A stretch of DNA of 51,404 nt from positions 1 to 51,404 of the IMG/VR virus record IMGVR_UViG_3300049489_000312; one strand, written 5' to 3'. Numbering within the stretch: the stretch's first letter is position 1; the number at the start of each line of letters is the position of its first letter. This stretch comes from a virus. Below are positions 13,581-22,648 of the stretch, in pieces. The notes beneath the pieces are model-generated. The model saw only the letters and a list, made by a program, of their open reading frames with translations. It did no database searches and was not told the origin of the DNA. The position numbers were made by a program, and so were the translations under genes.

Positions 13581-13900
13581 AACGCACACCACTCCGTCGT
13601 GTATCCCCCAAGCGACAATTGATCAATGCAGAACGCAGAGAGTTCGTCAGGGAACAGCTGCGTTTGCGTCCAAATTGCGAGGCAGGCATCATCCTATCCC
13701 CCACCCAGCGCTGTACCCGTACAGCCACAGAACTCCACGAACCAAGAACCAGAGCGCGCTACCCAGGCAAGGAGACAATCCTGTCCGCTGAGAACTCGGT
13801 GGCCATCTGCCGGTTCTGCCACACCTGGGTCCACTCCAACCCCGCAGCTGCCGAAGAACTCGGCCTGCTCGTCCCGTCAGGAGAACCATGCGGAACGTAG
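13577..13900 (+). CDS. HNH-like nuclease domain protein (107 aa)
   Basis: GTG 13577 overlaps the previous stop. Basic N-terminus MKRTPLRRVSPKRQ, Cys at CEAG and QRC, then LHEPRTRARYPG, ENSVAICRFCHTWVH and LGLLVP. The order C...C, HE, N, C-x2-CH-x2-VH matches a compact phage HNH/His-Me finger family. The His of LHE is a plausible general base. Could nick DNA for recombination, packaging or host takeover; the substrate is not deducible. Confidence 0.75.
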   Translation: MKRTPLRRVSPKRQLINAERREFVREQLRLRPNCEAGIILSPTQRCTRTATELHEPRTRARYPGKETILSAENSVAICRFCHTWVHSNPAAAEELGLLVPSGEPCGT

Positions 13901-13987
13901 ACTGGCTTTCTAACAATAAACCTTCGCTAACATACAGCCCATTCAATGACGAGTGGCGCGGGATACGCACCACAAAAGAGGAAACGC

Positions 13988-14251
13988 ATGATAGCAAACA
14001 AGAATCCTACTGTAACCGTCCCATGGATCGTGGGCAGACGCAGAGCGATAGCCAGGGCAATGGCAATCTACTCAGCCGCAACGGCGGGCAGGCTCTGGAG
14101 CAACATCCCGCAGACGATCAGGGACCAACTGGTCCAGAACGCCGATGAAACCATCGGACAGTGGGCGGAATCAGGGCTGCTAGCTACGTTTAACTATGAA
14201 TACCTAGAAGCCGATCAGCCATCATTCACTGATATTCCACCAGCTGATTGA
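13988..14251 (+). CDS. Hypothetical protein (87 aa)
   Basis: ATG 13988 with AGAGGA upstream; a longer in-frame start at 13946 lacks one. Helical and basic N-terminal half (VGRRRAIARAMAIYSAATAGRL), then an acidic C-terminus. No family recognised. The 87 bases before it (13901-13987) and the 33 after it hold no gene; an A/T-richer stretch there could carry a promoter for the packaging genes, but I see no good match. Confidence 0.65.
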   Translation: MIANKNPTVTVPWIVGRRRAIARAMAIYSAATAGRLWSNIPQTIRDQLVQNADETIGQWAESGLLATFNYEYLEADQPSFTDIPPAD

Positions 14252-14284
14252 CGCAAAAACATCACCTATGGTACCGCCAGGGCC

Positions 14285-14803
14285 ATGGGCCGCTCAAATA
14301 CCTATACCCCGCAGCGCGTTGAGTTGATTCTTTCGGGAGTCAAACTCGGCCTCCCGCTCACCAATATCGCAGCGTTCGCAGGCGTGAATGCAAAGAGCTT
14401 CTACGGGTGGCGGTCCCGGTGCCTGCAGCACTTTGAAGAAAACCGTACAACAAAACAGGCTGCCATTGGGGAGAGACTACATAAGGCAGAGGCCGACCGG
14501 ATTGCAGCTTCACTCCTGCGTATTGCCAGGGCAGGCGAGGGTGGGCAGGTCATTGAAAACGTGGTCAAGACCACGACGGCACCTGACGGAACGCAGACCA
14601 CGGAAACCAGGCAGAAGGTGACAGCCCCCGACTGGAAGGCGGATGCGTGGTTTCTAGAGCACGCTCCGTCCACCAAGCAAGCCTATTCCGCCCAGCAGCG
14701 GACAGAGCTAACCGGCGCAGCTGGTGGGCCGGTCAAGCTCAATTGGTTGGAGTTGATGTCCAGGGCGGAAGAGCAGGCTAAAAAGGACGACTCCAATGGA
14801 TGA
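14285..14803 (+). CDS. Terminase small subunit
   Basis: 172 aa. N-terminal helix-turn-helix (YTPQRVELILSGVKLGLPLT, then AAFAGVNAKSFYGW) is the form used by many phage small terminases to recognise DNA. The middle is helical (RLHKAEADRIAASLLRIA), and the C-terminus (WFLEHAPSTKQAYSAQQRTE) fits the oligomer/TerL-contact region. Position directly before the methyltransferase-TerL pair supports the call. Weak ribosome site (AGGG). Confidence 0.82.
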   Translation: MGRSNTYTPQRVELILSGVKLGLPLTNIAAFAGVNAKSFYGWRSRCLQHFEENRTTKQAAIGERLHKAEADRIAASLLRIARAGEGGQVIENVVKTTTAPDGTQTTETRQKVTAPDWKADAWFLEHAPSTKQAYSAQQRTELTGAAGGPVKLNWLELMSRAEEQAKKDDSNG

Positions 14804-16232
14804 CCTCAATCACATCAATGAATCGTTGCGGTCCTTGGCCAGGCCGGTTGAGTTTTTCAAACTCGATCCCAACAACGCCAGGCTTCACTCGCCAGCCAAC
14901 ATTTCAACGATTGCTGCGAGCCTAAAGAGGTTTGGCCAACAGAAGCCTATAGTTGCGCTTGAGGACGGGACTGTTGTGGCCGGCAACGGAACGCTCACGG
15001 CAGCCATGCACAACCTTGGATGGAAACACATCGCTGCAGTCACGTTCCAAGACCGTGCAGCGGCCAAGCAATTTGCTCTGGCAGATAATCGAAGCGCAGA
15101 ACTCGCAATATGGAATGAGGCAGAACTCGCCAAGCAACTTATCGGGTTTGCTGATGCCAAGATTGACATGGCAGACATTGGCTTTGACACCAAGTCCATC
15201 GCGTACCTAATACGCGACAAGGAGCACAAGTCTCTGCTTGGCGTGGAACAGAAACAGGCAACCGTTGACATCAAGAAGAACGAGAACATTGCTCCTGGCT
15301 CGTTCCGCGTTATTCACGGTGACTCTGCAGATGAGTTGCGCAAGATCGACCACAACAGCATTGACGCGATTGTATGTGACCCGCCGTATGAGATTGGATT
15401 TCATGGGTCCAAGTGGGACTCGTCTGGCATCGCGTTCAATGTCGATATGTGGAAGAGCGCACTGTGTGCGCTGAAGCCAGGAGGACATGTCCTCGCATTC
15501 GGTGCGACAAAAACTTATCACAGGCTTGCAACGGCTCTTGAGGATGCAGGATTTGTTATCGTTGATTGCATTGCGTGGATGTACTCGTCAGGTATGCCGC
15601 ACGGAAAAACAATATCCGGTGGGTTCGGCACGCAGTTAAAGCCGTGTTACGAGCCATGCGTTGTTGCGATAAAACCGCGAGATGGGACCGTTGAGTCAAA
15701 TATGCACGAGCACGGTGTCGGAGTGTTCTTTGTCGACAGGTCGCGCATCCAATACTCTCATGATGAGGCGGAATCAGTTCTTAACCGTGTCAGCAAACCA
15801 AGCAGGCCGACCATAGTTAAGACGTCGACTGGTCCAGCAAATCCACCACACCAACTAGGTCGATGGCCTGGCAATGTTTTGCTGGACGAGCACGCGGCTA
15901 TGGAGTTGGCCGCGTCAACGGGCGAAGCATCCTCGCGGTTCTTTTTTGTCTCTAAGCCAAGCCAGAATGAAAAAGATGCCGGCATGCCAGTTGGGGCAGA
16001 AAACACGCACCTCACTGTGAAGCCAGTTGACCTAATGCGCTATCTTGTAAGGCTGGTCTGCCCGGTCGGCGGGACAATCTTGGACCCGTTTGCTGGGTCT
16101 GGGTCTACTGGATGCGCAGCAATCTGTGAAGGCATGAACTTTGTAGGTATCGAGCTTGATCAGAAGCATGCATCCATTGCGGAAAAGCGCATTGAGTGGT
16201 GGCGCAACAAGGCTCTGCAGCAAGATGAATGA
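14796..16232 (+). CDS. ParB/Srx-like domain fused to a DNA methyltransferase
   Basis: 478 aa. Residues about 15-110 match the ParB/sulfiredoxin-like N-terminal domain (NARLHSPANISTIAASLKRF, VVAGNGTLTAA). The C-terminal part is an adenine-N6 or cytosine-N4 methyltransferase: catalytic DPPY about residue 193, then the cofactor motif DPFAGSGSTG near residue 430, i.e. motif IV before motif I. It overlaps TerS by 8 bp and TerL by 8 bp, so it is co-translated with packaging proteins. It could protect phage DNA from restriction; a packaging-linked mark is speculative. Catalytic motifs look intact. Confidence 0.92.
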   Translation: MDDLNHINESLRSLARPVEFFKLDPNNARLHSPANISTIAASLKRFGQQKPIVALEDGTVVAGNGTLTAAMHNLGWKHIAAVTFQDRAAAKQFALADNRSAELAIWNEAELAKQLIGFADAKIDMADIGFDTKSIAYLIRDKEHKSLLGVEQKQATVDIKKNENIAPGSFRVIHGDSADELRKIDHNSIDAIVCDPPYEIGFHGSKWDSSGIAFNVDMWKSALCALKPGGHVLAFGATKTYHRLATALEDAGFVIVDCIAWMYSSGMPHGKTISGGFGTQLKPCYEPCVVAIKPRDGTVESNMHEHGVGVFFVDRSRIQYSHDEAESVLNRVSKPSRPTIVKTSTGPANPPHQLGRWPGNVLLDEHAAMELAASTGEASSRFFFVSKPSQNEKDAGMPVGAENTHLTVKPVDLMRYLVRLVCPVGGTILDPFAGSGSTGCAAICEGMNFVGIELDQKHASIAEKRIEWWRNKALQQDE

Positions 16233-17682
16233 GCTTGCGTTCATCCGCAGGTATCAGCGCAAGCCTGCTCTGTTCGTGCGGGAGGTTCTTGGCCAGAACC
16301 TGACCGATATCCAAGAGCAGATTATCAACTCACTGGTTGACTACTCAGAGGTTGCGGTCAAATCCAGCCACGGGCAGGGCAAGTCATTCATCTCAGCCTG
16401 TGCGGCTCTCTGGTTCCTGTGCTGCCACAAACCATCCAAAGTGGTGACCACCGCCCCAGGTGGCCGGCAGGTGGAAGGCATTGTCTGGGCTGAGATTGCT
16501 CGGCTCCACCGGGATGCGCTGGTTGAACTCCCAGGGATTGTCCTGACCAAGCAGTTGAAGATTGACGCGGATTGGTACGCCTGGGGTTTCACTGCACCGG
16601 AATACAACCCGGACAAGTTCGTCGGGTTCCACTCCCCGCACATGCTGGTGATTGCGGACGAGGCTTCCGGCATTAGCGATCACATTTTTGACGCCATCCT
16701 GTCCGTGCTCACGGGCGAGCACACGCGGCTATTGATGATCGGCAACCCGACCAACCCAAGCGGGAGATTCGCAGGAGCATTCCGCAAGCCTTCTCAGTCT
16801 TCCAAGCGCTTCACAATATCGGCGTTCGAGAACCCCAACCTTGCGCAGTTCGGCATCACGCTAGAGGATATCCGCGAGGACCGATGGAAGGCCAAACTCA
16901 AAGGGCCGCTCCCATGGCCACAGGGCCTGGTGGATGCGTCCTGGGTTCGTAGAGCATGGGAGCGGTGGGGCGAGCAAAGCCCGCTGTTCCAGGCCCGCGT
17001 CATGGCGCAGTTCCCCAGCGTATCCGATGACGCGCTTGTTCCGATCAGTTGGGTTGAGTTGGCCAACCAGCGTTGGGACGCAGCTGTCTGGAGCGGGGTG
17101 GCGACGATGGGCCTGGACGTTGCGCGGCTAGGTCCAGATGCCACAGTTGGAGCCATCTCCTACCGGCAGGGCATCCGCGAGCTAATTCGATTCCGCAAGG
17201 CGTCCACCATGGAGACAGCGGGGATGGCTATCGAGGCTATCCGCTCACGTCCCCAGGTACGGGAAGTGCGGGTTGACGCGGATGGGCTAGGTGCCGGCGT
17301 CTACGACGCTCTTGTTGAGACGCTGGGAGACAAGGTTATCGAGATGCGCGGAGGATTCGCCTCCCGTGACTCAGACAGATTCTTTAACCGGAGGAGTGAA
17401 TGGATATGGACACTGAGGGAACAGTTGGACCCAGCGAGCGAGAACCCGATTGCACTTCCACGGGACGACCGGCTGACGGCGCAGCTGACAACGATCAAGT
17501 GGTCCACGACGCGCAAGGGCCAGATACAGGTGGAGCCAAAGGACGAGTTGAGAAAGCGGCTAGGGGAAAGCCCCGACGAACTGGACGCTTGCGCCTACGC
17601 GGTAGCAAAGCAGGAGGGCGAGGCAGCCACGATAGCCTTGGATCCCGACGTTGGAAGGAGCGACAATCAATGGGCATTGTGA
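16225..17682 (+). CDS. Terminase large subunit
   Basis: 485 aa from ATG 16225; the earlier in-frame start at 16156 lies inside the methyltransferase without a ribosome site. ATPase: Walker A SSHGQGKS (47-54), Walker B LVIADEA (141-147). RNase H-like nuclease: GLDVAR (Asp298), VDADGLG (Asp351/Asp353) and SPDELDA near the C-terminus (Asp451/Asp454). It pumps DNA into the prohead and cuts the concatemer. With circular permutation in the assembly, headful packaging is plausible but unproven. Confidence 0.95.
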   Translation: MNELAFIRRYQRKPALFVREVLGQNLTDIQEQIINSLVDYSEVAVKSSHGQGKSFISACAALWFLCCHKPSKVVTTAPGGRQVEGIVWAEIARLHRDALVELPGIVLTKQLKIDADWYAWGFTAPEYNPDKFVGFHSPHMLVIADEASGISDHIFDAILSVLTGEHTRLLMIGNPTNPSGRFAGAFRKPSQSSKRFTISAFENPNLAQFGITLEDIREDRWKAKLKGPLPWPQGLVDASWVRRAWERWGEQSPLFQARVMAQFPSVSDDALVPISWVELANQRWDAAVWSGVATMGLDVARLGPDATVGAISYRQGIRELIRFRKASTMETAGMAIEAIRSRPQVREVRVDADGLGAGVYDALVETLGDKVIEMRGGFASRDSDRFFNRRSEWIWTLREQLDPASENPIALPRDDRLTAQLTTIKWSTTRKGQIQVEPKDELRKRLGESPDELDACAYAVAKQEGEAATIALDPDVGRSDNQWAL

Positions 17683-18131
17683 ACCGCATCTCCTACAAGG
17701 ACGTGGCGCTCCGCTTGGTGAGTTCGCAGAACCTTGCGTTCCTTGACGACGAGAACAATTGGCCATCCCGGCACACGCTCTTGCGGGCGTGCATCGAGAT
17801 GCGGCGCGTCTCTGCTGATGCTCTTGCCCAGCGGCTCTGGCTGTGGATCCAAGAGCACATGACCCTTCCCCGTGGCCGTCGTCCACCGGCAGCTGGGGTT
17901 GAACGCAGGTATAGCGTGCAGCGCACCAAGGAAGGGTTGCCGTTCGTGCGTGTCCCGGTGCAGCCGCTTGGCCTGGAGTTTGGCGACGAGGTCATGGTCG
18001 AGTTTGAGAATGGGAAAGTGGTTGTGGTCCCCATGACCCGCAAGAAGCACAAGATTGCCCGTGAGGCCAAGCCAACCCTTGCACCAGAGTCAAGGCCCGC
18101 CACCGTCCGCAATAGCGATTCGCTGTTTTGA
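17670..18131 (+). CDS. Hypothetical protein with AbrB-like C-terminal strand motif (153 aa)
   Basis: ATG 17670 has AAGGAG 7 nt upstream and overlaps TerL by 13 bp. The N-terminal half is helical. At about residues 105-125 the stretch LGLEFGDEVMVEFENGKVVV matches the swapped-hairpin pattern of SpoVT/AbrB DNA-binding proteins, followed by a basic tail. A DNA-binding regulator inside the packaging operon is possible; the domain match is short. Confidence 0.6.
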   Translation: MGIVNRISYKDVALRLVSSQNLAFLDDENNWPSRHTLLRACIEMRRVSADALAQRLWLWIQEHMTLPRGRRPPAAGVERRYSVQRTKEGLPFVRVPVQPLGLEFGDEVMVEFENGKVVVVPMTRKKHKIAREAKPTLAPESRPATVRNSDSLF

Positions 18132-18137
18132 GGGATA

Positions 18138-18332
18138 TTGAGCGCCATGCCTAAACCCAAAGAGCAAAAGCCCAAGGTCCAGTTGACCCAGCTTCCACCG
18201 GGAAAGGTCAAGGTGGTGATTCGCAAGACGCCTAGGTGCCTGGTCTGTAGCGAGCCTGTGACGCACGGCGGTGCCCACGGACTGTGCGGTCACTGTATCG
18301 ACCGATACTCCTACGGTGGCGAAACGGTATGA
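18138..18332 (+). CDS. Zinc ribbon small protein (61-64 aa)
   Basis: Two starts are possible: TTG 18138 with GAGGG about 4 nt upstream, or ATG 18147. Lys/Pro-rich N-terminus, then CLVC and CGHC (C-x2-C twice) forming one zinc ribbon. The stop overlaps the deaminase start (ATGA). No family recognised. Confidence 0.65.
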   Translation: MSAMPKPKEQKPKVQLTQLPPGKVKVVIRKTPRCLVCSEPVTHGGAHGLCGHCIDRYSYGGETV

Positions 18333-18760
18333 GCCGCCCGACCTGGGACCAGACGTTCATGGGGCTGGCCCGCACCATTGCCCAGCGAGCCACCTGTCCA
18401 AGGGCGTCCGTCGGAGCGTGCCTGGTGCGGGATAATCTGGTCCTGGCCCTTGGGTACAACGGCGCACCAAGGGGCATGCCACACTGCTCGGACATCGGTT
18501 GTCGCATTGTTCCAGTAGGGGGCCGGGACAGCTGCCAACGGACCATCCACGCAGAGGTCAACGCAATCCTAAACGCGGCTTTCAATGGACGGGAAACCGC
18601 CCACGCAACGCTCTACGTCACGATGCATCCGTGTGACCGCTGCGCTGCACTCATTGTCCAGGCCGGGGTGGCTAGGGTTGTATGGTGCGATTCGTACCCA
18701 AGCACGGTTGCGGAGACGCTGCTAAAGGAAGCCGGCGTTGTCGTGGACCGTATGGAGTGA
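18329..18760 (+). CDS. dCMP deaminase
   Basis: 143 aa; ATG overlaps the previous stop. Zinc site: HAE (His74, with catalytic Glu76) and PCDRC (Cys102, Cys105). NGAPRGMPHC and the CQRTIHAEVNAI stretch are typical of ComEB/dCMP deaminases. Converts dCMP to dUMP to feed thymidylate synthesis. No thymidylate synthase is seen in the window, so it presumably boosts the host route. Its place in the head operon is odd. Confidence 0.9.
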   Translation: MSRPTWDQTFMGLARTIAQRATCPRASVGACLVRDNLVLALGYNGAPRGMPHCSDIGCRIVPVGGRDSCQRTIHAEVNAILNAAFNGRETAHATLYVTMHPCDRCAALIVQAGVARVVWCDSYPSTVAETLLKEAGVVVDRME

Positions 18761-18763
18761 GCA

Positions 18764-20068
18764 ATGGACGAGTTCAGCACAATCGGTAGGCCGGGCGCCA
18801 ATTACATGGGTGGGCGGGTCTACGAGGAGTGGCACCCTCGGCTCCAGGGACAATTGGCTGTCCGTGTTTACCGCGAGATGCGCGACAACGACGCCACAAT
18901 TGGTGCGGCTCTCAACCTGACCAACAACATCTTGCGTCAGGTTGCGTGGAAAGCCGTTCCCGCAGATGCGTCCGACGAGGCAAAGGCTGCAGCGGATTTC
19001 CTCGATGAAGTGCTGACCAAGATGGACGGGACGTGGGAAGACTTCATGTCTGAAGTTCTGTCCATGCTCTGGTTCGGTTGGTCATACTTTGAAAAGACCT
19101 ATCTGCAGCGTGATGACGGGAGGATTGGCGTCAAGGAGCTTTCAATCAGAGCGCAAGAGACATTCGACGATTGGGAGTTTGATGCGTCAGGCATGGTCAC
19201 GGGAATGTGGCAATGCGCTGCGCCGACCTTCCAGCGTGTGTTCATCCCTATCGAGAAAGCCATCCTGTTCCGCACAGAGTCCAACAAGGGTTCACCGGAA
19301 GGCCGGTCCCTCCTGCGGAATGCGTATCGCTCTTGGTATTTCCTCAAGAGGCTGCAGGAGATTGAGGCAGTAGGTATCGAGCGCGACCTCGTTGGCCTTC
19401 CTGTGATCGAGGTGCCCACGGCATATCTGGATGCCAATGCCGGGGCTGATAAGGCTTCTGCCCGGTCCAAGTTTGAGCGTCAGCTGCAGCAAATCCGGCG
19501 CAACGAACACGATGGAATCTTGTTCCCCGCAGAGTTGGACAGGGACGGAAAGCCCACCGGGTTCAAGTTACGCCTGCTGTCCTCCGGTGGGTCGCGGCAG
19601 ATTGACGTGAGCGTTCCCATCCAGCGGTATCAGCGGGACATTGCCATGTGCTTCTCCACTCAATTCCAGATGCTCGGGTCGCAAGGCTCCACAGGTTCAT
19701 GGGCATTGTCCTCAGACCAGACGGATATGTACGGGCTGGCCCTTGGCGCGATCCTCGACACGATTGAGGACACGCTCAACCACGGGCTGACTGCGGAGTT
19801 GATGGCTCTCAACGGAATCCCAGCGCACCTGTGGCCACGGTACGAGCACGGTGACGTGGAGCGCCAGGACGTTGAGCGGTTCTCCACCATGCTCACCAAG
19901 CTGATTGATTCTGGAGTGGTCACGCCTGACCGCACGCTGGAGGAGCACGTTCGTGAGGAGATGGGATTGCCTCCACCGGATGACGGTGGCGAAGAGGAGG
20001 CTCCAGACCAAACCAGTGCTGATTTGGCAAAACGCATCCTGAGCAAAGCCGACCCATGCTGTCGCTAG
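18764..20068 (+). CDS. Portal protein (DUF935-like)
   Basis: 434 aa, ATG 18764 with GGAG upstream. Features of Mu gp29-type portals: REMRDNDATIGAALNL near the N-terminus, FGWSYFEKTY, then GRSLLRNAYRSWYFLKRLQE in the core, and an acidic C-terminus. Forms the dodecameric ring at the head vertex through which TerL pumps DNA. Followed with a 13-bp overlap by the MuF protein, the usual order. Confidence 0.88.
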   Translation: MDEFSTIGRPGANYMGGRVYEEWHPRLQGQLAVRVYREMRDNDATIGAALNLTNNILRQVAWKAVPADASDEAKAAADFLDEVLTKMDGTWEDFMSEVLSMLWFGWSYFEKTYLQRDDGRIGVKELSIRAQETFDDWEFDASGMVTGMWQCAAPTFQRVFIPIEKAILFRTESNKGSPEGRSLLRNAYRSWYFLKRLQEIEAVGIERDLVGLPVIEVPTAYLDANAGADKASARSKFERQLQQIRRNEHDGILFPAELDRDGKPTGFKLRLLSSGGSRQIDVSVPIQRYQRDIAMCFSTQFQMLGSQGSTGSWALSSDQTDMYGLALGAILDTIEDTLNHGLTAELMALNGIPAHLWPRYEHGDVERQDVERFSTMLTKLIDSGVVTPDRTLEEHVREEMGLPPPDDGGEEEAPDQTSADLAKRILSKADPCCR

Positions 20069-20916
20069 AGCAGGCTTGGGCCAGGACACGCGCCAGGGAC
20101 CGTTCGCATTGGGTGTTTCTGGTCCGGGGATATAAGGCATGGGTTGCCCGGTGCCAGGAGGCTCTTGCCGCGCTGTCCGGTCCTGACCATGTGCAACTCC
20201 AGGCGATTCGTGACTTCGACATGGTCCCCCATGCGGAGGATTTCCTTGCCGGGTGGGCCACGATGGTCACCCGCCTGATGCGGGCTACCGTCAACGCCAA
20301 GCCAATCCGCGTCCGCAAGGAAGCACCGCTAGAGGACATCGACCCTGAGTCAATTGATTTCCCGCGCTCCCACAGGCTCGCCATGAATTGGCTGGAGGAG
20401 TCTGGCCTGCGTCTAGTGCGGAGCATCAGCCGTGAGAACAAGGACGTTATCTCCAGCATCCTGTCACGGGCCATTGAGGAAGGTTGGGACATCCGCAGAA
20501 TGAAGCGGGCTATCAAGCAGCACGTTGGCCTGCATGCCCGCTATTCCAGAGCCGTGACCAATTACGAACGGAAGCTAGACAGCCAGGGTCTTCCTGGGGA
20601 CCGCATCGACCGAATGGTGGAGCGCTACCGGGCCAAGCTCATCAGTGCTCGGGCAGAGGCTATTGCCAGAACGGAGACGATCACCGCACGCAACGTGGGG
20701 CATCTGGCCAACTGGCAAACCATGCAATCAGAAGGCGACCTCCCGACGATTGCCCAGAAAGTTTGGATCGCTGCGCCAAACACCGCGTGCCAGGTGTGCC
20801 TCAATCTGATGGGACAGCAACCACGGAGTTTGTCGGCCACCTGGGAGACGCCCATGGGTATCGTCAGGCATCCACCAGCCCATCCCAACTGTCGCTGCTC
20901 AATTGGATTGGTGTAG
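20056..20916 (+). CDS. MuF-like head morphogenesis protein
   Basis: 286 aa overlapping the portal gene. The C-terminal half carries the MuF/SPP1 gp7 signature: ARTETITARNVG, CQVCLNLMGQ and HPPAHPNCRCS. These proteins ride in the head in low copy and contact the portal; some are ejected with DNA. No toxin domain is appended here. Confidence 0.88.
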   Translation: MLSLEQAWARTRARDRSHWVFLVRGYKAWVARCQEALAALSGPDHVQLQAIRDFDMVPHAEDFLAGWATMVTRLMRATVNAKPIRVRKEAPLEDIDPESIDFPRSHRLAMNWLEESGLRLVRSISRENKDVISSILSRAIEEGWDIRRMKRAIKQHVGLHARYSRAVTNYERKLDSQGLPGDRIDRMVERYRAKLISARAEAIARTETITARNVGHLANWQTMQSEGDLPTIAQKVWIAAPNTACQVCLNLMGQQPRSLSATWETPMGIVRHPPAHPNCRCSIGLV

Positions 20917-20925
20917 TTTCGAGCT

Positions 20926-21561
20926 ATGCCATTCCCCAGCGAACACGCAGCCCGTCAGGTTGACCCGTCAAAGTTTGGACGGTTTTCCCGCAAGCCCGTC
21001 GAGGGCACCACGGGGATCGACTTCGTCTATGGCGTCTCCGACGACGGAAAGGCGGTTGTTCAGTCTGTGCGGTTTGATTCCAGCGGGTGGACACCGGCAG
21101 AGGCAAAGGAGTGGTTGAGTGACCACGGCTTTGCGGTTTCCGGGTTTGAGCCAGCGATTGAAAAAGCGTTCACGGTAGAGATTGCCAAGGTTGTGCCCGA
21201 TCAACATCTAGTATTCGGTTGGCTGTACGTAAGCAAGACGGCTAACGGTGAACAGGTGGTTGACCATTCGGGAGACACAATCGCAATCGATGAGTTGGAG
21301 CGTGCTGCTTATGGCTACATGCTCAACTCCAGAACTGCTGGGGACATGCACCAGCGTGTCGGCGTAGGCCGGGCTGTGTCGTCAATGGTTTTTACGCCGG
21401 AGGTAAAGGCTGCGTTGGGAATCCCTGAAGGCTTGGTTCCCGATGGCTGGTGGATTGGATTCAAGATTGATGACACCACCACTTGGGAACGAATCAAAAG
21501 CGGTGAGTTGAAGATGTTTTCAATTGGCGGGAAGGCCATCCGTTCTTCCCTTGGAGGTTGA
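20926..21561 (+). CDS. XkdF-like prohead protease
   Basis: 211 aa. From about residue 68 the sequence AFTVEIAKVVPDQHLVFGW, then HSGDTIAIDELERAAYGYML and MFSIGGKA matches the XkdF family of putative prohead proteases. The N-terminal 60 residues (DPSKFGRFSRKPVEGTTGID, EAKEWLSDHGF) form a small extra domain seen in related phages. Presumably matures the scaffold and capsid. Confidence 0.78.
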   Translation: MPFPSEHAARQVDPSKFGRFSRKPVEGTTGIDFVYGVSDDGKAVVQSVRFDSSGWTPAEAKEWLSDHGFAVSGFEPAIEKAFTVEIAKVVPDQHLVFGWLYVSKTANGEQVVDHSGDTIAIDELERAAYGYMLNSRTAGDMHQRVGVGRAVSSMVFTPEVKAALGIPEGLVPDGWWIGFKIDDTTTWERIKSGELKMFSIGGKAIRSSLGG

Positions 21562-21563
21562 GA

Positions 21564-22622
21564 ATGCCAGAGGCAACGCATAGTTTGACGCAACTCACGA
21601 TTGAGGAGGGCAGTTTGGTGGACAAGGGCGACAACCCAGGCGCGGAAATCAAGCTCGTCAAGCGTGACGATGCTGGCCCGTTCCTGCGTTTGTGGAAATG
21701 GGCACGCGGGCTGGTCGCCAAGAATGACTCCATGCCCCGCACCACCGGGCAGGTGCTTGCCCAGAACGACTTCGAGGCAGAGTTTGGAAAGCTCAAGTTC
21801 GCATTCATGGACGCGGTCTATTCCATCCTTGAGGCGCCACCTTCTGAAGCCACTGCCACCATGCTCCGTCAGTCAGTGGACGAGTTCGCAGCCAAGGCCA
21901 AAGCCTTGTTTGGCGGGATTCATCCTCAGCTGTCTGAGATTACCGATTCAATGCATTGTGCTCTTGAGGATGTTGCAGCCGTAGAAAAGCGAGTTGATTT
22001 TGTGCGCGCTGTTCATGCTCTTGATGCGCTGGCGTATCCGGGCCAAGTGCCCGTCACCACCGGCAAGGCGCCGGAAGAGGTAGCGATGTCAAAGTCTGTT
22101 GAGGATGTGCTCAAGTCTCTGCCGGAAGCAGACCGCGCGTTGGTGCAGGCTGCCATGGCTCCCAAGGCTGACGACGTGGAAAAGGCTGCAAAGGCCGCTC
22201 AGGAAGTTGCGGACCTGGCCAAGCGCTTGACTGATACCCAGGCGGAATTGGCCAAGATGCGCGATGAGCGCATGGCTGCTGAGTTCCAGAAGCGCGCGGA
22301 AGCCCTGAAGGTGCCTGGCCAGGACGTGGCGCATGTGGCGGAAGTTCTGAAGCGCGCCCACGCTGCTGACCCTGCTTTGTGCGACACCATCGAGCAAGTG
22401 CTCAAGGCTGCCGCTGCTCAGGCAGAGGCCAGTGGTAAGGTGCTGTTCAAGAGCATCGGCACTCGCGGGACCGATGGTGGAACCGCTGAGAGCAAGATTG
22501 CGTCTCTTGCCAGCGAACTGCAGAAGGCCAACCCCAAGTTGTCCAAGCAGCAGGCTGTGAGCGAAGTGCTCAAGGCCAACCCTGCTCTCTATCAACAGTC
22601 CCTCGCGGAAGCGGGGCAGTGA
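21564..22622 (+). CDS. Scaffold-like protein (352 aa)
   Basis: ATG 21564 with GGAGG 6 nt upstream. Follows the protease and precedes cement and capsid genes, the standard place of scaffolding. The N-terminus (VDKGDNPGAEIKLVKRDD) resembles proteins paired with XkdF. The C-terminal half is a long Ala/Lys/Glu coiled coil (AAKAAQEVADLAKRLTDTQA). Expected to template the shell and then be cleaved. Confidence 0.72.
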   Translation: MPEATHSLTQLTIEEGSLVDKGDNPGAEIKLVKRDDAGPFLRLWKWARGLVAKNDSMPRTTGQVLAQNDFEAEFGKLKFAFMDAVYSILEAPPSEATATMLRQSVDEFAAKAKALFGGIHPQLSEITDSMHCALEDVAAVEKRVDFVRAVHALDALAYPGQVPVTTGKAPEEVAMSKSVEDVLKSLPEADRALVQAAMAPKADDVEKAAKAAQEVADLAKRLTDTQAELAKMRDERMAAEFQKRAEALKVPGQDVAHVAEVLKRAHAADPALCDTIEQVLKAAAAQAEASGKVLFKSIGTRGTDGGTAESKIASLASELQKANPKLSKQQAVSEVLKANPALYQQSLAEAGQ

Positions 22623-22648
22623 ACCGGACTCCCCGGTCGAGGTGAATC

